DNA of 64,000 nt from Zoroaster sp. YZ-2022 (GCA_029582265.1 CM055821.1:43343694-43407693); one strand, 5' to 3'. Positions 47,403 through 60,866 are shown, numbered from the stretch's first letter. Program-made: numbers and translations. The notes: generated by a model not told the origin, from the letters alone.

Positions 47403-47789
47403 GTGCACACCAAACATCATGAGAAGATGGAAGGTACATTAGATGAGTTACTCTCCCCTCCCCCCCCCTCTCTCTCTTTCTCTCTGCACAAACCAACGGG
47501 AGGTATATCCTCCAAATGGATAAATTGCTCTCTGATGGCAGGTGGAATGTTTGGTCTACTTGAGGCCCGTTCTGAGAGGAAGACAGATTGGCAAATACAC
47601 CCTGAATACCATCCAAACCCAGATGAACCATGCCCCATTCTAGGAAAAAGTCCTTCCTTTGTTGAATGGGGTCAGTATTTAAATGCACATCAATTGGCTA
47701 AAAGAAGATTTATCCTTACGTTTCGAAAATATAATTTAGTCTTAATTATAACTAGGCCTATCCATGTTTGGTTTGATATCTATTGTTAA
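47403..47789 (+). other. unassigned open stretch
   Basis: After a C/T-rich tract the frame reads SSKWINCSLMAGGMFGLLEA, then HPEYHPNPDEPCPILGKSPS and FVEWG. Two minus-strand frames are also open across it, so openness may reflect composition. An AG|GTATAT acceptor-like and a GG|GTCAGT donor-like site are nearby. I do not recognise a domain. Confidence 0.2.
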
Positions 47790-48906
47790 TAATACTTGCA
47801 TCGACTCAATTCGCCTTATTCACGTATATCTCGATAACTACGAAAGTGGCGCCGTAATTCTCACAACCACACTCTGTAGCTTACATGCTGCGTGCACCGG
47901 CGAGAAGGCCCAATAATCTGATAGTTCCAAAGAAAAGGTCATTCCATACATAATGAATAAATGTATGTAGCTATTTCTATTAATTTACTTACGGATTCAA
48001 TGTCATTTGAAAGAGAGGTGCCCCTGCAAACAGACAGAATTAGGCAGGTGAGGTTACTATAATGAGTAGGCCTATATGTACAGGTACACAACCTCTTGTA
48101 TTCAGGGAATAAGACATACGATGGATAACTCATGAACAGGATTGAACTTGGTATGGTGGATTCAGCTACATAACACAAGTCTTATACTCTTGTATTTTCT
48201 TCATGAAACTTGGGATTTTTGTGTCTGGAGGTTATCGAAACTGCCTCCAATTACCATCGAAATATCACTTGATGTTGATGCTCGACATGGCGGATGAAAC
48301 GCGTCTTTTGAGTTTTCAGGGCAATTTTTCATCATTATCAAGACGTCAAAATACGACACTACTGACCCTAGCCATGAACCTTCATCGTACAGGTGTGTGC
48401 AATTACTGAGCGAAGCTCAGTAACTCATATTTCCAGCTATCTGTATTCCTGTTGTACAGAGAACTGGTATATTTCATGGTTTCCTGTGGGAAAACTTCAG
48501 GTGAATAGCCCTCCATATCCGGTTGAAATAAAATGATAAATGGATCGAGCACGGATGGACAGACAATCTTCTATAACAGTTGTGTTTCTTTTAATGTCCC
48601 ACCATGTTTTTCTATGTGTATCTTGTATTATCTACAGTACTTCACTACATTGGATCGTACATTAATCAAAGTCCACACGTGTATTTCACTTTTGGTAATC
48701 TCGAAAAACATAGAATGATCACAATTTATATGAACTTTACCTGGTGTATGATGGTAATCAACCCCCACGCCCTTTGAAATATTTCTGTCTCAGATGCTAT
48801 TGTATGAGTAAAATTAGTGAAATGAATTTCCCAAATGAATAGAAATTCCACGTTGGAATGAATGAGTAATCTAAATGTCCATTTTTTCGTTGTAGCAACA
48901 GGAATA

Positions 48907-49008
48907 AGGGTTTACAAGTCTGTAAATGCATCCATATATACTTTATAAGAATCAAGATACATGAATGGTTTTTTATTCTTATAAAGTATGGATGCATTTA
49001 CAGACTTG
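48907..49008. repeat. inverted repeat (hairpin)
   Basis: Arms ACAAGTCTGTAAATGCATCC and GGATGCATTTACAGACTTGT with TTATAAGAAT/ATTCTTATAA inside. A related fragment is at 42628 (GCATCCATATTTTATAAGAA). Confidence 0.75.
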
Positions 49009-50017
49009 TTACCAAAAAGTGTATATTGGCTTGAAATATTTCAGGAGCCGGGTTTCGTCAAATTGGTGGTTTGTGTGTTTGAAATATAGGCGGGTCATAA
49101 CATTATACATGAAGCTCGGCCATCGTTATTTTTAAATGCTTGGGTGTGGTCATATTTCCCAAATCGGCGCCCGCCAACCCCACTCCAACACAGACATCAT
49201 TTAAATTAAAGTTGCACATTTCTTTTTAAATCATTACTGTCGTCTGGGGTTGCCGCAGTGCCCATTGGTTCAGCTGTTTCCCCCTTAGTCCTCCCTTCTC
49301 TCCAGGCTGAAGCTTGCTCCAACTCTGAAAGTTTCACTCATGTGGCGATTATACTCGTCAAACGTCCTATTTCACCTTGCGACATGGCACTGAAAACAAA
49401 TGGCATGTCCGTTTCTTATTTTACGTGATTGTAAACATGAAATAGCCGTTGGTCAAAAGCACAGAGTCAGAAGCCGTTATATTAGTGTCGACAGAGAAGT
49501 ATCAGCATTCGATAAAAACGTTGGCAACATCACAAGAAACTAGAACCGAAAGCTCACGTCGAAACCTTACCTTACGCCGCATCATCGTCATTATAGCTCA
49601 TGTTTATTATTGACCACCCAGGTTCTACATGCATTTTGGAAATAAACTATGGGCCACAATTAAGGTGTACTTGCTTGAAAGAAAACAGAAATATTTGACG
49701 CTTTCATATTTACAGAATAAACGATTGGGTAAAACGAGGGAATATGGATCATTCAGGAAAGATGGATCCCATGGTATATATGTTTTTCCATATTGCGTTA
49801 TTGTTTATAATTATATTGGTGTTGTCTGTAAAGTATAAAGGTACACCGTAGTGCACATGAAGGATCTGTATTCTCTCAGTTTACACTAAACTGTGGAAAT
49901 TTAAGGGTAACATGTTATGACGTGTACGAAAGCTTTATAATTTCTCTGTCGATAGAGGGCAGTATCCTTTCTCATACCGGGCAGCGCGCTACCGGGCAAT
50001 AGTCTCTAAATAGTTGT

Positions 50018-50136
50018 GGTTCTGGAGGGATATCTAAGACCGCAAATATTCACGTCAATATTCACGACATTGGCTCCAAGTCGCGAAATTATACGTCAAT
50101 ATTTACGGTCTTAGATGTCCCTCCAGAGCCACCGTA
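50018..50136. mobile_element. short fold-back element
   Basis: GGTTCTGGAGGGATATCTAA on the left answers TTAGATGTCCCTCCAGAGCC on the right, with ATATTCACGTCAATATTCAC words between. Length about 119; no clear target duplication. Confidence 0.65.
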
Positions 50137-50876
50137 CTAGAAGTCTCCAAATGACTGAAATTACAAGAGCTATCGACTGGAGTTGGGGCTCAAGGTTGGT
50201 AACCATTCTGTTAAACCGAGACTGCCTCGGCCTATATGTAGTAATCGGTGTTCCCGGTGAATGGTTCCAAAAGTTGATTTTAAACATCTCAAAGCCTAAA
50301 GTTTAGTTGTTGAGTGTTTTTCTTCGTTATGTAAAACGTAGAGATGCTATAGCATGATCAAGCCTTTTATGGTTTTTGAATATGTCGAGATAGATATAGG
50401 CCCTGTTAGTTTTATTGACTGTTTTATCCGTTATTTTACCATAGTAGTTTGCCCGTAGTAATACTTAAAGCAACTCATATACTTGTGGTAAAATGTCTTT
50501 TAATGCATGATCATTTGTATGTACAGAAACCAACCTGTGACAGTTATAGGTTATTTCATTGTTTCGTTTAACGAAAAAAAGCAAAATACATTGTTGTGTA
50601 CCATAGGCTAAGCTGAAAAATGCTGTTGGGAATTTTACTTAATAAATTATGTTTTGTACCATCGTAACATTTAGTTTTGTGGGTTTAAAATAAGGTGTTG
50701 ACCTATTTGTCTGCACGGATTAATGCATTGATCCATTAAGAAACTAGCTGTCCCAAACTTCAAATCCATTCATTTGATGAGAACAACATTCCTCTCAACA
50801 CTTACAGTGTTTTCAATCCAGTTACGCACATGTAATTGGCAGTAGCTGCATCAGGTATCACCATACAAACCATTAA

Positions 50877-51073
50877 AAATGAGCTAAATTGAAATAGTTC
50901 TCACGACATTGCCATCCAAAATACCTTGGGGTTGAGACCTGGTAGGCATCTCGACTCTCTTTGATCTCCGGCCGAATCCCCTCAAACCAAACTTCCTTAT
51001 TGTAACCAGCTGGTACCCAGCCAAGGTCATGGTAGTCAGGTACGTTACCCCCAAGGTACAGACCCTCTGACCT
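50877..51073 (-). other. possible orphan coding segment
   Basis: The minus-strand frame reads SEGLYLGGNVPDYHDLGWVP, then AGYNKEVWFEGIRPEIKESR and DAYQVSTPRYFGWQC before a stop. The residue mix (Trp, Tyr, Gly, charged) is protein-like. A TTAAAGGTCAG acceptor-like site precedes it, and CAG|GTCTCA could be a donor. Not recognised; could be a decayed exon or transposon piece. Confidence 0.25.
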
Positions 51074-51469
51074 TTAACCTCTCGGCTTTCCGTCAACGGC
51101 AGAGTTTTCTGTACTTGGATTGGGTCTCGTCGCTTTTGCTCTTATATCAATTTTCTAAAATAAATATTGTTACTTTATAACACTTCTTCAATTGCACTTC
51201 AGGCGACCAAGTCGTATCGTATACCGGTAGTATTTATTATGACGTTTGTCTATCAAATGGGTTCTGCTATATAGACCTATGTGAACAATGATAATGAGGA
51301 TTTTCTTTGGAGAATAAGTTATACAGGTTTTTTTCCTCCAAATTTGTTTGGAGTAGGAAATCTCTATGGCCAAACAAAATAATGTGATCATTTCTAAAAT
51401 AATAACTTCTTGCCCGAAAGAACCATTCGTGAGCAAAATAAAGTTGTTTTCTAATCAACAACAGCATCG

Positions 51470-51620
51470 CCCACTAGCGTATACTATTCCGTGCCGTCTC
51501 CAGCGACCACGTTTGTTCTCGCCGCTACGCCGGAGGACCCGGTATATCTTGCTGCTGGGAGTTGCTGGCGACGTGTTTATGACATTACCTTCGCAGCCTC
51601 AGCGCGCGTGACGTTTCTTT
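51470..51620. promoter_or_regulatory. GC/CpG-richer patch, possible regulatory DNA
   Basis: An island of CpG-containing sequence (CCAGCGACCACG, TCGCCGCTACGCCGGAGGAC, CTCAGCGCGCGTGACG) stands out in AT-rich surroundings. No clear promoter motif or gene start is attached. Confidence 0.2.
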
Positions 51621-53421
51621 GTTTGGCCACAAAATGCTTTTCTCTCAATCACCCTCATTTTTTCCCCCTGATCTCTCGACTTGAAGTGTCGCACCTGTGG
51701 TAAGATGTCATCGCTGCTCTTCTCATGCAAGCCAAGTTGATTATTTTGCAAACTTCAGGATGTAATATTGCGTATTATTAACGAGCCATAACTTAACTCT
51801 TGTACATTTTATTGTCATCGTGTAGAATATGTTTTAAACAAAGTGTACTCACCAAGCACGTTATTAAACAATACAAGTTGATAAGACCTCTCGTCGATTC
51901 ATCATCATAATCGATGGCCAAAACAAATAGTGGATCATTGAATATTGTTATTAAATTGAAACCATAAAACAAACCTCGAGCCTAGGCCCAACTTGTTTTA
52001 TATAATACCGGACGGGTACTGTTTTTGTATAAATATAGCTATGAGTATTACAACTAACGGCTAATCAAACATGTACTTAAGAAGCTTTGTACAGTAGCCT
52101 AAGTAGGTCCTATACGTTGGTTCTATAAACCTATTTACTATAGCATTATTTCTTAACCGTCAGTGCTTGCTTGAATTTGTATTCATACGGTTTTGATTAA
52201 GTTGTTGACCATGACAAAATATTCACAATGGTATGATGGTATGTCTGCTAATTCCCAAATGTCATATAATATGCATTATATAGGATTGGCGAATGGGGGA
52301 TAAATAGAGACTAAGTGACACTCCACACATTAGGTCTGCTAGATCATAAATACATCAATTGTGTCAGTATGCGATTTAAAGGTGTAAAACAATATAAATT
52401 CAACAATTTTCAAATACAGCCATTTTTGTCAAATAAAATAACGGTATAAACTGTGTTGCAATGACCACCCCCGCGACAGTTGTTCCTGAGCAATCAACTG
52501 GCAGAGAGACGGTTAGCTGGAGAAGGTCGGCCTCCCATCCAGGCGAATAGAACTTTTCGCAGTTGTTGCTGAGCCAACGTAGCTTGGGACAATCTTTTGT
52601 TTACAACGATGGACTGATTTCCGTTTTGGAATACTAAAATAATATGTTAGATCTTGACATCAGTTCCTAGATTCAATTTCATGTACGCAATTATGGTAGG
52701 GATAGCTTTGAATTTCCCCCATATAAAAGGCACCCTCCCCACAATGACCAGAAATCCCCTATTGAATTAGGCTAAGCTGTCTGATTTGTAAGAACTTTGT
52801 TTTCTGAGGGATCATAGTTCTAGAACAAAAAAGATGTGTTTAATTTTGAGCAGTACAAAGGGGATTTCGTACAACGTTCCTTATGGTTTTAAGCAACATG
52901 TACAATATTGTTATCCATTTTACTAGAATGCTGCCCTCAAGGTTATCAAACAGACAGTCCCACTGTCGAAACCCACTGCTCTTTAATAGAGATCAGTGTC
53001 GAAACCGCCAATAGCAAAGCTGAGTGGCAACCTCGGCCCAGTAATTAATATGTTAAACGCTTGGAGCAAGTATTTAACACCCTGGAAGGATAACTCTTAA
53101 AGCAACCCGCCCGGTGTCAACCAATTAGCACCCCGTCCTGTTGCAAATCACTGCGCAAACATCTATGACCCGTCTGGTTGACCTCCCCTCACAACGGTAC
53201 CTGGCTTCATGTCGCTAGGGATTGCTACATTCATCAGTGGAGACAAAACACACTCTCCTTGTCAATGCTGGATTCGATTTTCTCATCTGTTTTCTTGGCA
53301 CGTAGCTCACTTTCAGAGATCAGAATGATGCGGTGGTCAAATATACGGCGTCCAAAATACAGGTTATAAATTAAGCAAATTCATTATAGACCTAAGTTCA
53401 GTTCTGTTTGGCTCAATTGAT

Positions 53422-53920
53422 AATATACACCCATCACAACTTCTAAGTTCCCCCTAATATTTTTTAGAATATCTCAACAAGTATTGCATGAATTTAAAAA
53501 AAAAGGTTTCTGTAAGAACTTGTGCATCAATAACAATGGTATTGATGGCTGTTTTATAATAAGAAAAGAATATTCAAAGAGCAACATGCAACATGCATGT
53601 CCATTGTTTTAGAAGGGTAGAGCAAGAGTTTAATATGGAATTGGTCCTCCATTATTCTCCATAACTGAGTTCTTACAGAAAACTACATGTGTAACATGCC
53701 CTCGAAGCAATGCTTTGTACTGCAACTTTGTTCAGCTAAATTTTCATTCAAATCACTGTCAATTGTGCATGCATGATTGAATTTCAACCATTTCATTACG
53801 AGCTGTGTAGAACATGTCATTCTGTCATTTGCTTTTTGAATTTTTAAACTTCATGCAATACTTGTTGAGATATTCTAAAGAATATTAGGGGGAACTTAGA
53901 AGTTGTGATGGGTGTATATT
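53422..53920. mobile_element. MITE with about 70-bp inverted ends
   Basis: The left end AATATACACCCATCACAACT through AAGTTCCCCCTAATATT and AGAATATCTCAACAAGTATT is matched in reverse on the right. Length about 499. TA-rich ends would suit a TA target, but the duplication is ambiguous. Confidence 0.85.
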
Positions 53921-54603
53921 TGCGTAATTGTTTTGCTTATTGTCCAGTCGTACTTTCATTTACCCATGCGTTGTATTTAGAATAATTCATCATTAATTAT
54001 CTATTAATTACATGTCTCTCAGTTTTGTTTCATTTAAGTCTTTTTACATGATGTTGGTTTATCGAAGGACTTAAAATTTGCATGCGCATATAAATGATTT
54101 GGATCTACTTTAAGGTATTACATTGTGCGGTACGTTGTGGCCGACCAAGAAGTCTGATGGGTGGGGGGGGGGGGGGGGCATGCAAACCTTTCTGCTTTCT
54201 GTGACAATTTTAATAACACGTTTTGCTTGTCATTTGGGCCTCACGTTGGCAAATCCAGGGGGGGGGGGTTAAGGGGAAATGCCACCCCTTTTTGTTATTT
54301 TCGTTCATGTCAATTTACCATACGTTTTTGATGTGCGTTCCCTTTTTTGCAATGTTGTCCCCTTTTTCGAGACCTTGACCGCCCACTGGACCTGCATTAC
54401 TGACGGTATTGGGTCTAGACCTACTGTACATGCTGATTTGCACGCGGACTATCCTGGTGTCACCTGATGGTCCGTTTGTCATTTACGATCTATTCTACTC
54501 GAACGGAGCAGTTACACCGGTCAGTTAGATGGTCCGAGCAGTTGATGGTCTCTCTGGTGAGCGCTACCTTTTACGCGTACGGGTAATAACGAACTATATG
54601 GGC

Positions 54604-54825
54604 CACGTACCGTGGGCCAATTTCATTGAGCTGCTAAGCAGAAAATGATTGCTAAGGGCCTACCAGAAAAAATTGCTTAGCACAGTTCTTTGGTATAAAC
54701 CAGCCTAGCCAGACTGTCATACAAAATGGCTGGGAGTCTGTTTTATATTGCTTAGCAAAAATATTTGCTTTATAGCAATATTCTCTACTTATCAGCTCTA
54801 GGCCTATAGTACGAAATGGGGCCCA
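54604..54825. mobile_element. fold-back MITE, family E, copy 2
   Basis: GGGCCAATTTCATTGAGCTG on the left and TACGAAATGGGGCCCAG on the right, with GTCTGTTTTATATTGCTTAG inside as in the copy at 31161. Confidence 0.7.
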
Positions 54826-55448
54826 GGTCTGATGTATACCGTCAAAATTCCACATAGACCGTCAAACCGCTCTGGGCGAAGAGTGTTTTAGCTCAATAAA
54901 CCTCAAGTGGGTCTTTAAATTCAGGCAAAGGCATATTTTTTACAAACACTAATTTGCTAGATCTGGTCTTTCCTCTATGTTTAAAGGGAACTGGAATAAC
55001 ATTGGTAATGATGGCAAAACTTATTCTACGAGTATTCTCCCTCTGTTTAAATTAAGATAGACCTATAGCCTACATTAAACAAGCAAACGGTGACAATTTA
55101 AGCTTCAAGTTAGGCTATAGCCTATTATGATGTGTTCATTAACGAAAAAATAGTCACACACATTCAGATTGTTCGTATGCATTCTAATGTAAAAAAATTT
55201 GAAAAGTATTTCCGATAAACTTTATTGGCAATTAGACCTAATTTAAAAAAATGGCAGTACCTTAGACCATTTTTTCGGAAGATTGATAAAATCAGGAGAT
55301 TTAACACCAACCAAGTTTACATTAAAATTGTTGTTACATTTGATTACATTATCTCAAGCTTTGTTTGATGATGCCCCTTGACGCGAGACGAGTTATTCTA
55401 AGCCCAAGTACTGTGAAATAAAAAGGTCAACCTCCAGTTTTATATACT

Positions 55449-56416
55449 TATAATATCCTCATAGAACCTAGATAGGCCTAAATCTTCCTCAAATCTTCCT
55501 ACATCAGTTGTCATGAAAAATTTTCTTGCCTGAAAATGGACTCTGTTATTTTCTGACCACCAGAAAATGGCCCTGTGCTCTTACATGCTGTTTTGTTTGC
55601 CATGTAAATATCCCCAGGCATGATTGTCCTTCAAATCTGGTTATCCCTTGAGTTAATATGCACTACGATTATAATAGCCGATTATCCACTTTGGTCTCTT
55701 CAAACTACTTGCTGATCGCTACGTTTGGCCAGTTTACTCCACGGGTCATCTCATAATTTATCCACCTTCCCTTTTGAGTGATGACAGTCACGTGAGGTGA
55801 ATTCCGCAACTCTTATTGGTCTGTTTGGACTATCTCGGCTCTGCGAAACATCAAGATGAAGACTGTTCACACACTACCAAAAAATACATATCAGTTGAAT
55901 GATTGCTGTGACATTTTTGTGTAGGCTGTCATTATAATATCCTTATAGAACATAGATAGGCCTAAATCGTCCTACATCAGTTATCATGACAAATTTTCTT
56001 GGCTGAAAATGGACTCTGTTATTTTCTGACCACCAGAAAATGGGCCTGGGCTTCTCCTCTTTAAGACATAACTATTAAAGTAGCCGACATGCTGTTTTGT
56101 TTGCCATGTAAATATCCCCCGGCTTGTCCTTCAAGTTTGGTTGTCCCCTGAGTTAATATACACTGCGATTATAATAGCCGATTATCCACTCTGGTCTCTT
56201 CAAACTATACTTGCCGATCGCTGTGTTTGGCCAGTGTACTCCACGGGTCATCTCATAATTTCACCACCTTCCCTTTTGAGTGATAACAGTCACGTGAGGT
56301 GAATTCCGCAACTCTTATTGGTCTGTTTTGGACTATCTCGGCTCTGCGAAACATCAAGATGAAGACTGTTTACACACTACCAAAAATACAAATCAATTGA
56401 ATGATTGATGTGACAA
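55449..56416 (+). repeat. tandem duplication of a roughly 480-bp non-coding segment
   Basis: 55449-55913 and 55933-56416 are direct copies with moderate divergence. Shared blocks include TGTTATTTTCTGACCACCAG, ATAATAGCCGATTATCCACT, CACGTGAGGTGAATTCCGCA and AACATCAAGATGAAGACTGT. The second copy has an extra 30-40 bases (TCTCCTCTTTAAGACATAAC). A short related block is at 57525. It lies about 4.2-5.1 kb upstream of the ligand gene. Confidence 0.9.
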
Positions 56417-59400
56417 AATTCGACCAATAACGGATCCCTTGGAGATGACAAAAGTGTTGAGGCATGTGTCCTTTTTTGCTATGGATGAAAATTTAGAATT
56501 AACATCAATTAAAAATGCACTTAGGATTGCCAAGTTTGTGGTAAACATTTTAACAGTACCCTATACACCCCTTTCTAAATCTTGGTCATTAGCAGATCCC
56601 GCCAACGGGGAAGGGGAACCGCTCTCCTTGGTACGTGGCCAAAAACAACGACATCAACTTACAACAACATCACCACCACCACCAACAACAACATAACATT
56701 TTCTTTAAAAAAATTATAAAGCAAAAGTGAAAGACTGAAAGGGACAATTATTGATTTCAAACAGGAAGGTATAGATGCACCGAAATATTAAAAGAAACAT
56801 AATTGAACTTGCACCAACTGGACGTGGGTGTTACCATAAAGAAAGTTCTTTCTCTATGGTAAAGGACTTTCTCTATGGTGTTACGCGGGCATTAGCTTTC
56901 AAATTGTTTGCACGTCAATCATGAAGTAACTCTAATCTCCGAATCTGTTTCTACATTGTTGTGAAGTGCTAATGCATTTAATGATTTTAACCCAAAAAAA
57001 TCCACTTATGCCCATGCAGTAAAGTACAGTTCACAATGGCTTTCCGATAATTAGCCCAATCTTTAATTCACACATTCTTTAAACGGTGTTATGAATGCGG
57101 TTATAGTTTTGTAATCTTTTGACAATATTGCAGATTTAGGCATGGAATGTTTACCAATTACATCTGATGTACCGAAACGAATCAAATTAGCTAAATTAGC
57201 CGCATTGACGGTATGCCTTTAAAGAACTATTTACAAACATGCCACTCGCAGTTGTAATATTAAAGTAGGCATATATTGACGTATTTCGCAAGTCCCTTTC
57301 ACTCTGCATGAGTGTGCATTGTTGATACAAAGCATTATGGGGTTTGAAACACAAATAGATGATTGTATAACCCGTTCATTAATTCCAATGCTGTTAACTG
57401 TATAAGCCTAACCTTAATGTAGATTATGAACATAGGTCTATTTAATATGAAAAAATAGAACTAAATATTCCCCAACCCAACCCAATTTTTGAAATTTAAC
57501 TTGGGCCTATGGCTCAATTTTTGAAAATGGACTTTGTTATTTTCTGACCATCAGAACGGTTTGATAGACATTGTTTGGCCTAGTTGTCATTATCATGTTA
57601 TGATTATTTGGCTGACTAGTATACCAAAGTAAAGCCCTATACTTATTTAATTTTCACAGCTCTAACAATAAAACAAACCCTTCATTAAACTCGTACAACC
57701 AAGACCACACATTTTACGTCAGATACAAAACTACATTTGTAGAAGCCCTCCTCTGATAGGATCTCCAGACAAATGTAGAAAACGTCATGTTTTGTACCTT
57801 CGGGAAAGAAATGCACTCCCGAATCTTCGTATGCTTTGCACACTTTTATGAAGAAATTATATATATATATGATGACCTTCTTGCGTTGGGACATTTATGA
57901 AGCGATTAGAAAATGAAATTTCACCCATAGGTCTGCGACCCATTGAAGCATGAATGGTTTACCTTCTGCAGAGCGCAGAGTCTCGGCCACCAGTCCTAGA
58001 CATACGCCAATTTGTAGTGCAACAAACACCATTGTATTTGGGAAACGACCAATTTGGTGTGTATCTATCATTGCGTCTGCTATCATCAACTGTTGGGGAG
58101 TCAATATATAAGAAACATTGATCATGTATCGGCTAGCGGAGTTGAGCCGTGATTGCATTAAAAGAAAGTGAAGAGGGGTGTTTGAAACAAGTAACAAAAC
58201 TGCATTGAGGCACTTATCATGATCAACGGATTTAATGAGTTGGCGTTTACAAATCAGTAATTCTCACGCATCGTCTTTTGTCTGCAATCATAATGCGATA
58301 AAGGCCTACCGTACTAAAACGTCTGGGTTAAACTGTTGACGGGAGGAGTAGCAAGAAAAGTAAGAATATTGCGTTTGGAATGGAAGAATAAGCATACATG
58401 TATATAGGCATATGCATACTATTTTCCTACAATTCTGGCGTTCGCAAGTCGTGATGGTTATTTACTAACTCAAAATATAGTCTTGCAAAAACAACAATTT
58501 CTATAAAAAAAAATCGCAAATTTCAGTGGAACCGATATTGATTGAAGTCGCGTTTTCACCCTCTAACCCTACCTCTAAAACCTATACAAATATAAATGTC
58601 AGGAAATTACTGTTTTAAAACTGAATTCGTCCAAACTTTGGAAAGAAAGTTGAGAACTCAAAACACGATTATTTGAAGTCATGATTGTGAAATTTGAATC
58701 ATAATTTATTTTGATAGTTAGTTACCCGAGAGTCTGCGTCAGCAAAAGTGTGCAACATGAATAGTTTCAGATTGAAAGATCCTCCCACTATAAGTCTGTC
58801 TGTCATTCAGAACTTTTCTGAAAACCTTTAGGCCTGTTCCAAAAGAGTAGCAATTATATAGCCTATTACATCTCTAATCTCTAAAATATTACCGTACATC
58901 TCTAATTTGTTACACAATGGTCTGTTTTTTTTAATTTTAACTGAAATACTGCACATAACTTCAGGCTGTAGGCTTAGGCCAAAAGTCTCCTGTTTCTTAA
59001 AAATACAGCACAGCAGAATTCCAATCGACCCAGCCATTAAAGTTGATGATGGTATTAAACATACCATAACATAATATTTCTGTCTCACATGCTATCATTT
59101 TAGTAAAATAATTTCCAAAACATATATTGCTGTCATCCAAAGACGAAATTTCCGTGAGTGGAATGAGTGCAAATCTAAGTGCATTTTTATTATTTTCTCG
59201 TTAATGACACAATGGAATAAGCTGAAACTATTCACGGGTTAGTCTTTGTCTACATATTTGTTTGTATACATATCTTCTTATAAATTATGGATGAATTGAC
59301 ATTTTACTGACAATCTATACTGGTTTTTACATTTGAAGAAAACGCTACAGCTTGGTCATTATATTCATGGTCTAGACATAACACTCAGACTTCAAAATTC

Positions 59401-60565
59401 ATTCCTTGCCCTACGGCTAGTTCGGGATGTCTGGATCATGTACACAGACTAATTCCTAAACATTAGCCGCCGACAAGTAACGGACCAGAAATACAAAGTC
59501 AATCGTAAAAAAAAAGCTTAGTCGAATTTCTGTATTGTTCTACAACCCCGTAGTGGGAAAGCAGACAACGTAATTGGATTGAATCCTTTACTATGGTGAA
59601 GAAACGAAAACAGCTCTTTTAAAGCTCCCCAAAAGGCATGAATCAATACTTGGTCAGCCTTTTGTGAAGGACCAACATTATATTTTTAATACTCGTAATT
59701 TTGCATTTGAAGATGGCCAGAATATTTTTGTTTAATGGAAAATTATGTAGAAACTGTACATTTTCTGCTGGCCAGGTGTTTCACGTTCTTTGGACTGCCA
59801 TGTGTGAATGAACTTGAGTAGGTATCTTCACACAGTCTTGACAATATAGTTGTTGTTACACCGAGCATCTTAGAGGCAGGTGGTTATTAGCATAATAATA
59901 GCTATACCACGCTCTGGCGGAGAGAAGGCCTTCACATAGACAAGTCACCGTTTCATTCATACGTACGAAAGTACACGCTGAGACCTGTTTGCAGAGCAGA
60001 CTAGTGCCCGGATATCACTGTACTAAATCCTTTGAGTGAAGCTAATTGTGTCATTAATTAAACGTGTCTGGTTTGGAGCTACCCAACCCGTGCTCCATCT
60101 TACCAATTAGCCAGGCTAGACTTGTGGTGTTATAATTGGTGGTAGTGCGCCTACCGGGACCTCACTCTACAATCTGTCATTTCGCAAGCAAACACATGAT
60201 CATCGGGACCGGTCCGCCAGCCGTCAGCTGAACTTCACTTTATTTGGCAATCTCACACCGGGTTATTTCCTGGGTTAGCCCTTGAACGCCACTGGTGGCT
60301 TGTCCTTGATTGAACCGCACGTAAACTCTTTCGTTAAACCGTAAGGGTTGTGGACTAGGAAGACGTGCTTCACCGTCAATTCGCAAGATCTTACGTCTTT
60401 TTTTACCCTGAGGTAAATGCAATCCCAACCGGCGGAGCGGTGATAACAGAGCCCTGCTTGGTGTCGACATCCACACCTGCGTACTGACAGACTAATCTTG
60501 CCCGGTGGGCTAGACAACTGAAGATACAGCCTTCTGCAAGATATCTAACTTTCAGAACACGATTG
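56417..60565. other. region upstream of the ligand gene
   Basis: No confident gene. Minus-strand open stretches at 57685-58197 (hydrophobic MVFVALQIGVCLGLVAETL, and GVHFFPEGTKHDVFYICLEI) are unassigned. The last few hundred bases before 60566 should contain the ligand promoter and 5' UTR; a CCAATTAG-like word (60102) is visible but no convincing TATA box. Confidence 0.3.
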
Positions 60566-60866
60566 ATGATGGCTACTACTACTGCCCTTGTAGCACTGTG
60601 CTTAGCAACAATCATCCAACTCACCATCACAGCTGATACCGACGCAGGTCCGAATCCACTAAGTTCACAGATGGAGAGTAAAATCTTAAGTATGCTAGGA
60701 CTGAGGGAGCGACCTAGACCAAGACCTAACGCCACTGCTCCCCAGTTTATGCTGGACCTGTACGATAGACTTCAGAATGAATCAAGTTCAGGGGCTAGCG
60801 GCGGGCGCTGTTCCTTCCCAGATCCTGCCTTCCCCGGTAACATCGTCCGCAGTGTCACAAATACAG
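60566..60866 (+). CDS. ADMP-like ligand exon 1
   Basis: Met-Met start, hydrophobic signal [17 protein letters not shown], then prodomain with a Pro/Arg stretch ([20 protein letters not shown], including the FMLDLYDRL motif of BMP prodomains) and two sequons (NAT, NES). It ends ACA-AAT-ACA-G directly before GCAAGT. Confidence 0.88.

Larger units (their letters stand above)
46406..50017. other. stretch without a confident gene
   Basis: Apart from the unassigned open stretch at 47.4 kb and a hairpin near 48907-49008 (TCTGTAAATGCATCCATA against TATGGATGCATTTACAGA), nothing is supported. Confidence 0.35.

Noticed and set aside
51188..51467. Two overlapping minus-strand frames of 66-82 residues
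   Set aside because: AT-rich, no domain or splice logic; likely chance.
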